A stretch of DNA of 64,000 bases from the NCBI GenBank assembly GCA_003013855.2, contig ML058384.1, forward strand, positions 13,960,176-14,024,175, read 5' to 3'. Shown one piece after another: positions 33,454 to 44,399 of the stretch. Position 1 is the first letter of the stretch. Every line of letters starts with the position of its first letter. Under the pieces are notes generated by a model. It was not told the origin of the DNA. It made no database searches and worked only from the letters and a program-made list of their open reading frames with translations. The stretch comes from Liriodendron chinense. Lineage: Eukaryota > Streptophyta > Magnoliopsida > Magnoliales > Magnoliaceae. A program made the translations under genes and the position numbers.

Positions 33454-34885
33454 TATTGAACCGCCAATTTATACATTGCATTGCCCAGTACATCACATTA
33501 TATGCACGGTTTTCATGTTTAAAAGGCCTATCTAATGCATGTTTTGTGATTTCAGGAATGAGAGCGGACTTCACCAAATTGGAGACTAAAAAGGGCCATT
33601 TGAAGCCATTGGATGAAAAAAAAAGAAGGACCAAAGAAAGTGGAAATAGAGGAGAAGAAAGGAAGAAAGAAGCAAAAGAAGAAAAGCAGAAACAGAGGTT
33701 AAGATCGGTTGTGCGACTGGTCGTCCATCGCTAGGACCGGTCGTCCGACGGGTCCGATTTTTGCATAGAAGGAAATTTTCCAGAGAAGGTCACTGGACCA
33801 TTTACGACCGGTCGTGCGACCGGTCGTCCGATGCCTAGACCGGTCGTGCGACCGGTCATTGAATTAAAAAGTTAAATCAGAATTTTGAAAAAACTCTCTA
33901 GACTAAAAAGTACTGTTTTGCAACCGGTTGTGCAACCGGTCGTTAGGGGGCTCAGACCAGTTGTGCGACCGGTCGTTTGCGTAATGAAGCTTCTCCGTGA
34001 AGCTCCAAGATTTTCTGCGCAGTGCGTAACCTTACGTAATTTCTGGATGTTTCCGACGCAAGGGGCTTCCATACTATAAAAGGACACCTAGAGGCTCTTC
34101 CTAGGTCATCATAGAAGCTAAGGGACGTGGTTTTAGAGAGAGAAAGCTATCGTGGAGCATCTGCAACTCTCCAATTTTCGGTTTTTCTAGTTTTTATGCT
34201 TTTATTATGAGTTCTAGTTGGAGTATGACAATGCTCGGCTAGAATCTCTCAGCTAAGGCTGAGAGGTGAAGCTTGTAGCTAATTTCATATTTGATTCAAG
34301 TTAATTCAAGTAATTTTCAATTCAAGTTTAGAATTTTTCATATTCTAGTTCTTAAAGTGGTAGTTTGAGATGTTCTATGAGAGTTCATGTGCTCCGGACA
34401 TGAATTCTTTGCAATTCTCTGAGATTATCATATGATGCTTGTTTAGATTCGAATTATAGTAATCCTTGAGCAGGCCATAGTCCATAGGCATGGCTGTTAC
34501 TTCGAAGGCTATGGTTTTGAATTCTATATTGATTGAATGGGACTAGAACTTGGAAGTTCAACTTGATTTGGATTGAATGTGTGTGAATGCTTTATTTTCC
34601 AACTAGATGAGAGATAGGACTTCAAATCTAGTTGTGTTCTCTACTTGGATTGATTGAATTGACATGGGATTGCTACAAGTGGATCCTTGAATGCCTTCGT
34701 AATTTAAATCACTGAATTTCCATTAAGTTACTGTTTTAGTTTAATTACCCAATTAAATCTGATTTTCTTGCAAAACTGAGTTGCTGAAATAGTTTGGAAG
34801 ATTGTCTCTAATTCCCTGTGGATCGACCTCGGTCTTATCGAGTTTTATTACTACATCGTAGCCTTACACTTGAGGCGAGCGAACA
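33454..34885 (+). repeat. C 5' LTR
   Basis: It begins TATTGAACC (TGTTGAACC in the 3' copy) and ends GGCGAGCGAACA. Six pairs of GACCGGTC or variants, mostly spaced by GTGC, lie at 33702-33985. The TATA box TATAAAAG is at 34075-34082. The U5 hairpin CTCGGTCTTATCGAG is at 34828-34842. Confidence 0.92.
34075..34082 (+). promoter_or_regulatory. TATA box of the C 5' LTR
   Basis: TATAAAAG, downstream of the GACCGGTC cluster. It is conserved in the 3' LTR (42320-42327) and, on the minus strand, in the other Athila LTRs. Transcription would start about 30 bp further on. Confidence 0.75.
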
Positions 34886-34891
34886 AGTTTT

Positions 34892-34909
34892 TGGCGCCAT
34901 TGCGGGGGA
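34892..34909 (+). other. C primer-binding site (tRNA-Asp type)
   Basis: TGGCGCCATTGCGGGGGA, 6 bp after the LTR. It has two mismatches to the 3' end of plant tRNA-Asp. Confidence 0.9.
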
Positions 34910-35399
34910 ACTTAGATAACGATTTTCAAATTGTTTTAGTGGCTGTAGAAGTAGAAGTAGATAGGTTTTCTGATTTTTTCTAGAACTAACAAATTGTTTG
35001 GTTTTGTAGGTTTTCTTCTCTAGTTAAAAGCGCATCAGGTGATACCTTTCTAACTTAGCTTTTTTTTTTACAGATTTTCTATTTTTAGATTTCTAGGATT
35101 TAGGACTAGTATAGTTTTTGTTGAGTGGTTTATGTCCCGTTGGGAACGTAACCACTCAAATCATCTCCAATCTGAAGGTGGTTTAGTTGGACCATTGTCA
35201 GTCCATAGACGAGTCCGAAATTACCAAGAGCATTGTGAAAGTTTGGGGAGTATGGATCAAACACCTTTAAGGAATCCTCCCCCCTACTCCAACTACAAAC
35301 GTAAATCAAGGAGTAGGAGAGAATGAGGTACATAATGTTCCTCCACTGAGATCATTGCGGGATTACCTATAACCAGCCCGTGCAATTACACCCTCTTGT
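34910..35399 (+). other. C leader and degraded gag start
   Basis: T-rich leader to about 35130. A 64-codon frame starting MSRWERN (35132-35326) may be the remnant of the gag N terminus in another frame. In the main gag frame a TAA stop sits at 35370-35372, shortly before the first in-frame Met at 35400. Confidence 0.6.
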
Positions 35400-37013
35400 G
35401 TGGTTCTACCACCAAATGGGGGAAACATTAATATAAAACCTGGTGTAAGTCAACTCTTACCAAAGTTCCATGGGCTAGACTCTGACCGCCCATATCTACA
35501 CTTGAAAGAATTTGAAGAAGTGGTGGCTACCTTGCAGTACGCCAATGTTTCAGAAGATACCATTAAACTTAAACTTTTTCCCTTTTCATTGAAAGAAAGA
35601 GCCAAAGATTGGCTTCACTCTCTTAGACCACATTCGATTGGGTCATGGGTTGAGATGAACCGGGAATTCTTGAAAAAGTTCTTCCCGGCTCATAAAACGA
35701 ACACCCTTCGAAGAGCCATAATGAATTTCTCGGCTAAAGAGGGTGAATCTTTTTTTCAATGTTGGGAGAGATTTAAGGATCTCCTACTTGCTTGCCCACA
35801 TCATGGCTACAAGAGTTGGCGAATTATAAATTTTTTCAATGATGGATTAAGTTCCAATATGCGCCAATTTGTGGAGATGATGTGCAATGGCGAGTTTATG
35901 AGTAAAAATCCAGATGAGGCTTGGAGTTACTTGGACATGTTGGCTGAAAATGCCCAATCTTGGGATACCTCGGATAAACCCAATAACCCCAAGCCCACTC
36001 AAGAGAAAGGAGGGATCTATGTCCTTAAGGAGGAAGACGACGTGAATGCAAGGATAGCCAACCTCACAAGGAAGGTTGAGGCCATGGAACTTAGTAAAAG
36101 TGGAGTTCCCAAGTCCAATGAAGCTGTTGAAACCATATGTGGGATTTGCCTCACCGATTTACACGCTACGCAAGATTGTCCCACAATTCCTACATTTCAA
36201 GAGGTATTACATGAACATGCAAACGCCACATATGGGTATCAACGGCCTTTCAATGGACCGGTGGGTAATACGTACAATGAGAGTTGGAAGAACCACCCAA
36301 ATTTTAGTTGGAAGAATGCTCCTACAGGCAATCCTACCAACTCTCAAAGAGGGCCACCCATGCAAAATATGGCCCCACCTCAGTTCTCAATGGAGGATAC
36401 CTTGAAAGCATTTATACAAGGGCAAACGCAAATCAATCAAACAAATCAGCAAATGTTCCAAGAGCTTAAAGTCTCGGTTGATGAGATTAAGGGACGCTTG
36501 AATGCTAGGGAAGGGACCTTTCCGGCCCAACCTCAGCCCAATCCAAAGCAAGTACATGAAGTAAGCATCCTTATTCCTTCCAACCAAAACATGGAGCAAG
36601 CCAAATCCATCACCACTCTTAGAAGTGGTAAACAAATTGACAAATCTATTCCAGTGAAGGCCGATGAGCCTAATGATCCGGTAAATTCTGAGGATGACGA
36701 TGGATCTAACTTAGCCCCACAAGAACCGGAATGCATTTACAAGCCCGTAGCATCATTCCCTTCAAGATTGGTTGCCCCAAAATCTCTTCCAAACTCTCAT
36801 GATATTCTAGAGATTTTCAGACAAGTCAAGATCAATATCCCTTTGCTTGAGGCCATCAAACAAATTCCCTCTTATGCCAAGTTTCTAAAGGACCTATGCA
36901 CAACAAAACGCAAATATAATGTGCAGCAAAAGGCCTTCTTAACTGAGCAAGTGAGTGCCATTCTCACTCAGAAGACCCCCCCAAAATTCAAAGATCCCGG
37001 TAGTCTCCAATGA
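35400..37013 (+). CDS. gag: C Gag, open for 537 codons, N terminus degraded
   Basis: Capsid signatures in order: LLPKFHGLD (residues about 18-26), HLKEFEEV, KLFPFSLKERAKDWLHSLRP (about 60-80), FFPAHKTNTLRRA, FFQCWERFKDL (about 120-130), PHHGYK, MMCNGEFMSKNPDEAW and AENAQSW. GGIYVLKEEDD and RKVEAMEL follow, then the zinc knuckle CGICLTDLHATQDCP (about 245-260) and PNFSWKNAP. The C-terminal part (from about 450) is shared with A upstream of protease. The Met at 35400 is simply the first after an upstream stop and is not a convincing native start. The frame ends early at a TGA created by a 20-bp insertion (37006-37025); the protease lies in another frame. Confidence 0.88.
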   Translation: MVLPPNGGNINIKPGVSQLLPKFHGLDSDRPYLHLKEFEEVVATLQYANVSEDTIKLKLFPFSLKERAKDWLHSLRPHSIGSWVEMNREFLKKFFPAHKTNTLRRAIMNFSAKEGESFFQCWERFKDLLLACPHHGYKSWRIINFFNDGLSSNMRQFVEMMCNGEFMSKNPDEAWSYLDMLAENAQSWDTSDKPNNPKPTQEKGGIYVLKEEDDVNARIANLTRKVEAMELSKSGVPKSNEAVETICGICLTDLHATQDCPTIPTFQEVLHEHANATYGYQRPFNGPVGNTYNESWKNHPNFSWKNAPTGNPTNSQRGPPMQNMAPPQFSMEDTLKAFIQGQTQINQTNQQMFQELKVSVDEIKGRLNAREGTFPAQPQPNPKQVHEVSILIPSNQNMEQAKSITTLRSGKQIDKSIPVKADEPNDPVNSEDDDGSNLAPQEPECIYKPVASFPSRLVAPKSLPNSHDILEIFRQVKINIPLLEAIKQIPSYAKFLKDLCTTKRKYNVQQKAFLTEQVSAILTQKTPPKFKDPGSLQ

Positions 37014-37831
37014 TAACCGGTAGTCCCACCGTCTCATGTATCATTGGAGACTACCGGATTGAACGTGCCTTGTTAAATTTGGGGGCGAGTGTGAACTTGA
37101 TCCCATACTCGGTATATGAGCAATTGTGTCTTGGTGAATTAAAACCCACCAAAACCATGTTGCAACTCGCTGATAGATCTATCCATGTACCGAGGGGGAT
37201 AGTTGAGGATGTTCTAGTCCAAGTTGACAAATTCTACTACCCGGTAGATTTTATCGTCTTGGACACACAACTGGTTTTGGATGCTAGCACCCAAATACCG
37301 GTAATATTAGGCCGCCCATTCCTTGCCACATCAAATGCAATCATCAATTGCTGGAATGGGGTGATGCAACTATCTTTTGAAAACATGACACTAGAGGTGA
37401 ATGTGTTTCACTTGGGCAAAAGACATAGGGATGTCGATGATGATGAGTTCTTCGAGGTAAACATGCTTGAATCTTTTGAAGAAGAAGAACTCCTCCAACT
37501 TGAACCACTAGAAAGCTTGGAGACATGCTTAGCACATTTCATGGATTCTAAAGACCCCATCATTAGTGAAATTGTACAAGCAGAAAGACCGGTAGTTGGT
37601 ACTAGCCGGTGGAGGCCCCATTTTGAAAAGTTACCACCAACCACATCAAGGCCTCTACCGTCTAACATCAAACCACCGAAGCCTGACCTTAAACCATTGC
37701 CATCTGAGCTTAAATATGTATATTTGGGTCAAGAGAAAACTTTCCCAGTTGTCATTGCCTCTCACCTAGAAAAAGACCAAGAGCTCAAGTTGATTGAGTT
37801 ACTCAAAGAACATAGGGAAGCCCTAGGTTAG
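37010..37831 (+). pseudogene. pol: C aspartic protease and linker
   Basis: The frame is open for 273 residues. The active-site block is ALLNLGASVNLIPYSVYEQL, in which the Asp of A (LLDLGAS) is replaced by Asn, a G-to-A change that should abolish activity. LQLADRSIHVPRG, VQVDKFYYPVDFIVLD and IPVILGRPFLATSNAI follow, then the linker with SELKYVYLGQEKTFPVVIAS and LIELLKEHREALG. It ends in a TAG stop that replaces a Trp codon. It is out of frame with gag because of the 20-bp insertion at 37006-37025. Confidence 0.88.
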
Positions 37832-37861
37832 ACAATAGCGGATCTCAAGGGGATAGATCCT

Positions 37862-38599
37862 TTGGTTTGCACTCACCGTATACACCTTGAAGAAAATGCA
37901 AAAACAACTAGACAACCTCAAAGACGGCTAAATCCAAACATGATGGAGGTTGTCAAAGCCGAGGTTTTAAAGCTATTAGATGTGGGTATCATCTACCCCA
38001 TCTCAAATAGCCAATGGGTGAGTCCTACACAAGTTGTCCCCAAGAAATCCGGTATTACCATCATAGAAAATGCCAACAACGAGCTTATACCGACTAGGGT
38101 GACCACCGGTTGGCGTATGTGCATTGATTATAGGAAGCTCAACACGGTTACTAGGAAAGACCACTTCCCTCTCCCATTTATGGATCAAATTTTGGAGAGG
38201 TTAGCAGGCCATTCCTATTATTGCTTCCTAGATGGCTATTCCAGATACAACCAAATTGAGATAGCTCCGGAGGACCAAGAGAAAACCACATTTACATGCC
38301 CGTTCGGCACCTTCGCTTACCGAAGAATGCCATTCGGGTTATGTAATGCACCCGCCTCATTCCAACGATGCATGTTGAGTATTTTCTCGGACATGGTGGG
38401 TGAGTTTCTTGAAGTATTCATGGACGACTTTTCTGTTTTTGGTCGTACGTTTGATGAGTGTCTCAAGCACTTGGAGTTGGTCTTGATGAGGTGTGAGGAG
38501 AAGAAACTCGTCTTAAACTGGGAAAAGTGCCATTTCATGGTACAAAGAGGAATAGTCCTTGGACATATCATCTCGTCCAATGGACAAAAATTGACATAA
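37862..38599 (+). pseudogene. pol: C reverse transcriptase
   Basis: Same frame as the protease, resuming after the stop. Motifs: THRIHLEENAKTTRQPQRRL, PISNSQWVSPTQVVPKKSG, TTGWRMCIDYRKLN with the first catalytic Asp, FPLPFMDQILERLAGH, FLDGYSRYNQIEIAPEDQEK, FTCPFGTFAYRRMPFGLCNA, and the FMDD box at 38417-38428. LNWEKCHFMVQRGIVLGHII follows. It ends at a frameshift and small deletion after SSNGQ, where A has NGIEVDKAKID. Confidence 0.92.
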
Positions 38600-39230
38600 T
38601 TTCCAATCTACCACCACCCAAAAGCATACGCGATGTACAGTCCTTCCTTGGACACGCCGGTTTCTATAGAAGATTTATAAAGGATTTTAGTTATATCTCA
38701 AGGCCTTTATGTAACCTTCTACAAAAGGAGAACCAATTTGAATGGAGTGCCGAATGTCAATTAGGTTTTTCAAAGCTAAAAGACATGTTGACAACCGCTC
38801 CTATCATGCAACCACCAGATTGGTCCATTCCTTTTGAGTTGATGTGCGATACGAGTGATTTTGCTATTGGGGCGGTGTTAGGCTAAAAGAAGGATAAGAA
38901 GCCCCATGTTATCTACTACGCAAGTAGGACCTTGAATCCCGCCCAAGTGAACTATTCGACTACAGAGAAAGAGCTCCTAGCTGTCATTTTTGCCTTGGAC
39001 AAATTCAGGCCTTACTTAATAGGATCCAAAGTTATTGTTTACATGGATCATGCGGCGCTGAAACACCTTCTTTCTAAGAAGGATGCTAAGCCCCGTTTGC
39101 TTAGATGGATCCTACTCCTTCAAGAATTCTACTTGGAGATCAAAGACAAGAAGGGGGTAGAAAATGTGGTGGCGGATCAACTATCCCGCCTAGTCCTACC
39201 TAATTTCATTAACGAGTCACCTATTGAGGA
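38600..39230 (+). pseudogene. pol: C thumb and RNase H
   Basis: A new frame from about 38595: PPPKSIRDVQSFLGHAGFYR, then WSIPFELMCDTSDFAIGAVLG with the first RNase H Asp, then a TAA at 38884-38886 at a Gln position in the A copy. HVIYYASRTLNPAQVNYSTT, EKELLAVIFALDKF (catalytic Glu), VYMDHAALKHLLSKKDAKPR (Asp) and VENVVADQLSRLVLP follow. Apart from the stop the domain is complete. Confidence 0.9.
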
Positions 39231-40569
39231 CTCATTCCCTGATGAGCAACTCTTTGTTGCTATGCATCCACCATGGTACGCTGATATAGCCAATTATCTT
39301 TCCACAGGTGCAATGTCGATTCATTGGACTACGCAGGACAAACGTAAATTTCTAAGGGAAGTGCGCAGATTTTTCTGGGATGAACCTCTATTATTTAAAT
39401 ATTGCCCAGACCAAATTATAAGGAGATGTGTCCCTGATGATGAACATAATTTCGTCATCTCCTTTTGTCATGATCAAGCATGTGGGGGTCATTTTTTAGC
39501 CAAGAAAACAACTGTAAAAATTCTACAGTGTGGTTTTTATTGGCCCACGCTATTTAAGGACACCCACGAGTTTTGCAAAGCATCCGAGCGCTGCCAAAAG
39601 TTAGGAGGTTTATCCCGTCGAAATATGATGCCTCTCACCCCAATTCAACATCTTGAAGTCTTTGACTGTTGGGGCATCGATTTTATGGGACCATTCCCTT
39701 CATCTTTTGGACATGTCTATATTTTGCTTGCCGTAGACTATGTGTCTAAATGGATAGAGGCTATCCCATGCAGAACCAACGATCATCGTACTGTTCTCAA
39801 GTTCCTCAAAGAAAACATACTTTCTAGATTTGGGACACCTCGAGCCATTATTAGTGATGGTGGTTCTCACTTTTGCAATAGACCTTTTGAACCTTTAATG
39901 AAGAAATATGGTATTAGACATAAAGTGAGTACCCCATACCACCCATAAACAAGTGGGCAAGCTGAAATCTCCAATAGGGAAATCAAGCAGATTTTGGAAA
40001 AGACGGTGAGACCGGATCGCAAGGATTGGTCCCTAAGATTAGATGATGCACTTTGGGCTCACCGTACCGCCTACAAGACACCCATTGGAATGTCCCCTTA
40101 TAGACTTGTCTATGGGAAAGCTTGCCACTTGCCTATAGAGATAGAACATAAAGCCTATTGGGCAATTCGGGCTTTAAATTTTGACATTAACAAGGCTAGC
40201 TCGCTTCGCAAACTTCAATTAAATGAGCTTGATGAGATCCGGAACGATGCATATGAGAATTCAAAATTTTACAAGAGTAAGATGAAGGCCTTTCATGACA
40301 GGCACATCTTAAGAAAATCTTTCCATGAAGGATAGAAAGTGCTCTTGTACAATGCCCGACTTCATCTTTTTCCAGGAAAATTACAATCTCGATGGACCGG
40401 CCCATATATTATCAAAGAAGTTTTTCCTCATGGAGCTGTTGAGATTGAGAATGCAACGAATGGTAACTGTTTTAAAGTTAATGGACAACGCCTTAAACCA
40501 TTTGTTGAGAAATTTGATTCAGAGGACATGTCCATCACTTTGAATGATCCTGTCTATCAGGATGATTGA
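39231..40569 (+). pseudogene. pol: C integrase
   Basis: Same frame as RNase H. Zinc-binding region: CHDQACGGHFLAKKT and FCKASERCQKLGG; the first Cys of the A motif CKTCEPC is here Ser (KASERC). Core: DCWGIDFMGPFPSSFGHVYI, DYVSKWIEAIPC, IISDGGSHFCNRP, a TAA stop at 39946-39948 after TPYHP, then TSGQAEISNREIKQILEK with the catalytic Glu. RLVYGKACHLPIEIEHKAYW follows, a TAG stop at 40333-40335, then NARLHLFPGKLQSRWTGPYI and NATNGNCFKVNGQRLKPF. Both internal stops are at Gln codons (C to T). Confidence 0.9.
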
Positions 40570-41687
40570 TCTCCTAGTCTGATGGAGGTATAACATAGGT
40601 AGGTTTTATTTAGTTTTACTGTTTTAGTAGGTTTTAGTTGTTGGGTTGTATACTTCCATGATCGCTCTCTCAGGTACTATTGTTCTCACTCTCTCATATT
40701 TTACCATTGCTCTCATGTTCATGCTAATTGCATATCTTTTTACATTGAGGACAATGCAAGAATTGGTTGGGGGGTGAGATGAGATCCTTCATCTAGAATG
40801 ATGCAACATTTCGAGCCTCATATATGTGCAAATTTTTTCAAATTTTCTAAAATTTCAAAACTCTTTTAGAAAACCTTATTTTCATACATTCGAGATGATA
40901 GGAGTATAAGAAGAGGAGATACGAAGTGTGTGATGTTGTAGTCTTAAATTTCTCCCAACATAATGGTTTTATATGTTAGTTCCCCTATTGTTGTGATTGA
41001 TAGAAAATTTGAACACTTTTTACACCTAGTTCACATTACACGATTTTCATGGGTTGAAAGGATTATGTGATTTATGGATTAGCTAGACTTTGATTTAAAG
41101 GTGTTGAGAAACCAAGCCGGGGTATTTTGTCCATCCTTGTCCATGGGAAAATAATGAAAGATATGGATTTTTAAAAATCCTATCTAATTTAAAAGAAAAA
41201 GGAAAGAAAGGATGAAATCGGGAATGAAGGAAAAATGGTGAAAAATTCTGAAAAGGGCTACCTATTACCAACCGGGGGATGGTCGAACCGTAACCAAAGC
41301 CGGAAATTGGACGTAGTGTGAAAGCCGTCGGAAGGATGGTAAGGAAAATTCCTGTCATAGGCTTGTTGTTGCTCTGTGCACCTTAAAATCCTTGGTTTAC
41401 TTAATCTATGAAGAAGGTAATCCCAGAGACTCATGAGATGAACTTTCACTATGCACACTGGGTTAAGATTGTTCGAGTTCTTCTATTTATCAATCAATCA
41501 GCGGGAATTTCATGTAGACACTTCTTATGCTTTGAGAGTTTAAGTTTGCAATTTCTATCACCTAGTTTCTCCAAATTTTGTACTTATATGTCTTGGAATG
41601 GATAGAAGCATGGTTTCTGAAAGAGATTTGGGTTTGGAGGTTTGAAATTGTTTCACGCATGTTTTGCTTGGGACTAGCAAAAAGCTA
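40570..41687 (+). other. C 3' untranslated region
   Basis: No env-like gene. It holds an inverted pair CATTG-AGGA-CAATG (40743-40756) followed by a polypurine tract GGTTGGGGGGTGAGA (40765-40779). The rest is AT-rich and matches the 3' region of element A. Confidence 0.75.
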
Positions 41688-41698
41688 GTTGGAGGGTG
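41688..41698 (+). other. C polypurine tract at the 3' LTR
   Basis: GTTGGAGGGTG, directly before the LTR start TGTTGAACC. It is the primer site for plus-strand synthesis. Confidence 0.85.
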
Positions 41699-43102
41699 TG
41701 TTGAACCTCCAATTTATACATTGCATTGCCCAGTACATCAAATTATATGCACGGTTTTCATGTTTAAAAGGCCTATCTAATGCATGTTTTGTGATTTCAT
41801 GAATGAGAGTGGACTTCACCAAATTGGAGACTAAAAAGGGCCATTCGAAGCCATTGGATGAAGAAGAAAGAAGGACCAAAGAAAGTGGAAAGAGAGGAGA
41901 AGAAAGGAAGAAAGAAGCAAAAGAAGAAAAGCCGAAACAGAGGTTAAGACCGGTCGTGCGACCGGTCGTCCATCGCCAGGACCGGTCGTCCAACCGGTCC
42001 GATTTCTGCACAGAAGGAAATTTTTCAGAGAAGGTCACTGGACCATTTACGACCAGACGTGCGACCGGTCGTCCGATGCCCAGATCGGTCGTGCGACCGG
42101 TCATTGAATTAAAAAGTTAAATCAGAATTTTGGAAAAACTCTCTGAACTAAAAAGTATTGTTTTGCGACCGGTCGTGCGACCGGTCGTCAGGGGGCTCAG
42201 ACCAGTCGTGCGACCGGTCATCTGCGTAATGAAGCTTCTCCGTGAAGCTCCGAGATTTTTTGCACAGTGCGTAACCTTACGTAATTTCTAGATGTTTCCG
42301 ACGCAAGGGCCTTCCACAGTATAAAAGGACACCTAGAGGCTCTTCCTAGGTTATCATATAAGCTAAGGGACGTGGTTTTAGAGAGAGAAAGCTGTCATGG
42401 AGCGTCTGCAACTCTCCAATTTTCGGTTTTTCTAGTTTTTATGCTTTTATTATGAGTTCTAGTTGTAGTATGACAATGCTTGGCTAGAATCTCAGCTAAG
42501 GCTGAGAGTTGAAGCTTGTAGCTAATTTCATGTTTGATTCAAGTTAATTCAAGTAATTTTCAATTCAAGTTTGGAATATTTCATATTCTAGTTCTTAAAG
42601 TGGTAGTTTGAGATGTTTTATGAGAGTTCATGTGCTTCGGACATGAATTCCTTGCAATTCTCTGAGATTATCATATGATGCTTGTTTAGATTCGAATTAT
42701 AGTAATCCTGGAGCAGGCCATAGTCCATAGGCATGGCTGTTACTCCGAAGGCTATGGTTTTGAATTCTATATTGATTGAATGGGACTAGAACTTGGAAGT
42801 TCAACTTAATTTGGATTGAATGTGTGTGAATGCTTTATTTTCCAACTAGATGAGAGATAAGACTTCAAATCTAGTTATATTCTCTACTTGGATTGATTAA
42901 ATTGACATGGGATTGCTACAAGTGGATCCTTGAATGCCTTAGTAATTTAAATCACTGAATTTCCATTAAGTTACTGTTTTAGTTTAATTACCCAATTAAA
43001 TCTGATTTTCTTGCAAAACTGAGTTGCTGAAATAGTTTGGAAGATTGTCTCTAATTCCCTGTGGATCGACCTCGGTCTTACCAAGTTTTATTACTACATC
43101 GT
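41699..43102 (+). repeat. C 3' LTR, cut by element D
   Basis: It starts TGTTGAACCTCC and runs parallel to the 5' LTR up to ACTACATCGT. Six GACCGGTC pairs lie at 41948-42222 and the TATA box is at 42320-42327. It ends where D begins; ATCGT (43098-43102) is the presumed target duplication of D. Confidence 0.92.
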
Positions 43103-43321
43103 TGTAGACACCCCACCTTTGGCTACACTGTTGGTAGAGATAGCTGGATGAATGGAGGACCATACCCCCAAATCCCAAGTCCAAACTCAGCCAAACTCAC
43201 CCTTGTAAGCCCCAATCCATAGCCCAACTCAAGCCTGAACCCAGTCAACCCAGTCCTAGACATCAGCCTGAAAAACCCCCCATAAGAAAAGCCAGTCAAA
43301 AAATCCTAAAAAAGTCAAACT

Positions 43322-43490
43322 CACTGAGTCAACCCACTGAGTCAACCCGCTGAGTTCACCCGCCGAGTCAACCCACTAAGTCAACTCGTCAAGTCAAAAC
43401 ACCGAGTCAACCCGTCGAGTCAACCCACCGAGTCAAATCACCGAGTCGACCCGCTGAGTCAACTCACTTAGTCGACCCACTGAGCCAAAC
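43322..43490 (+). repeat. 13-bp minisatellite with GAGTCA core, 13 units
   Basis: The unit is close to CACCGAGTCAACC. The GAGTC-like core recurs at 43326, 43339, 43352, 43365, 43378, 43391, 43404, 43417, 43430, 43443, 43456, 43469 and 43482: exactly 13 bp each time. Some units contain the full TGAGTCA. Confidence 0.95.
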
Positions 43491-43600
43491 AGCAGCCCCG
43501 AGGGAACGACCGTACCTCGCTGGAAATAGAGGAGTGACCGTACGGGCAGCCCACAGCGGACCGCCCAAAAATATTTACACAATCTGCCACTGCCCGCTGC

Positions 43601-43607
43601 TATAAAT
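43601..43607 (+). promoter_or_regulatory. TATA box of the D LTR
   Basis: TATAAAT in GCTATAAATACCCCCC, followed about 30 bp later by a CATTTCAACACAACA stretch suitable for a start site. It lies about 110 bp after the minisatellite. Confidence 0.75.
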
Positions 43608-43902
43608 ACCCCCCTCCCCTTCTCATTTCAACACAACAAGCAACCCAGCCAGAGAGAGCCCGTCCGTTCGAGTTCCCTTCTCCACCCCTTAGCCCATTTT
43701 CCCACCAAGGAGAGCCTAGCCCTGGTCTATCCCAGCCTGCCCACTGGTCCAAGTCTCCCAAGCCATCCAAGTCTTGATCCAGCCACTCGAAGCCAACCCT
43801 TGCGACACCTCCGTCCATCCAGCTACTCTTTTTCCAGCATCATCTCATTTGCATCTAGCATAAGTGCAACATTTACTTTTCTTCCAACCCCCCTGCTTCA
43901 TT

Positions 43903-44340
43903 GCAAGCACCTTGATTATTCAAGCACACTGCATACGTCTTATATTAAGCACCTGTCAGTTCGAGCGTATGCTCTGGGCTTACCCGTTATTGGAACCTGC
44001 CCATCAGAAACTCTTACTGTTCAGACCTGCATTCATGCTTCACTATAAAGCACCTTGATTATTCAAGCACACTGCATACGTCTTGTATTAAGCACCTGTT
44101 AGTTCGAGCGTATGCTCTAGGCTTGCCCGTTGTTGGAACCTGCCCATCAGAAACTCTTACTGTTCAGACCTGCATTCATGCTTCACTATAAAAGCAACTT
44201 GATTATTCAAGCACACTGCATACGTCTTATATTAAGCACCTGTCAGTTCGAGCGTATGCTCTGGGCTTGCCCGTTGTTGGAACCTGCCCATCAGAAACTC
44301 TTACTGTTCAGACCTACATTCATGCATCATGTCATCTATG
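43903..44340 (+). repeat. Three tandem copies of a 143-bp LTR unit
   Basis: CTTGATTATTCAAGCACACT begins the copies at 43911, 44053 and 44198 (periods 142 and 145). They are nearly identical, pointing to recent duplication inside the transcribed part of the LTR. Confidence 0.95.
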
Positions 44341-44399
44341 AGAATGTACGAGGATTAAAACAGACTTTCAAGTATTAGTTCGATTCTGTGAAGTAGAGA

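Larger units (their letters stand above)
33454..43102 (+). mobile_element. Element C: Athila-type retrotransposon, nearly complete
   Basis: 5' LTR 33454-34885, primer site 34892-34909, gag-pol 35400-40569, polypurine tract 41688-41698 and 3' LTR 41699-43102. The two LTRs look about 95 percent identical by eye, so C is younger than A. The 3' LTR stops after ACTACATCGT, where element D begins; about 30 bp of LTR should lie beyond D, outside the window. C is inserted in the protease region of B; TATGC (33449-33453) is the likely left target copy. Confidence 0.92.
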
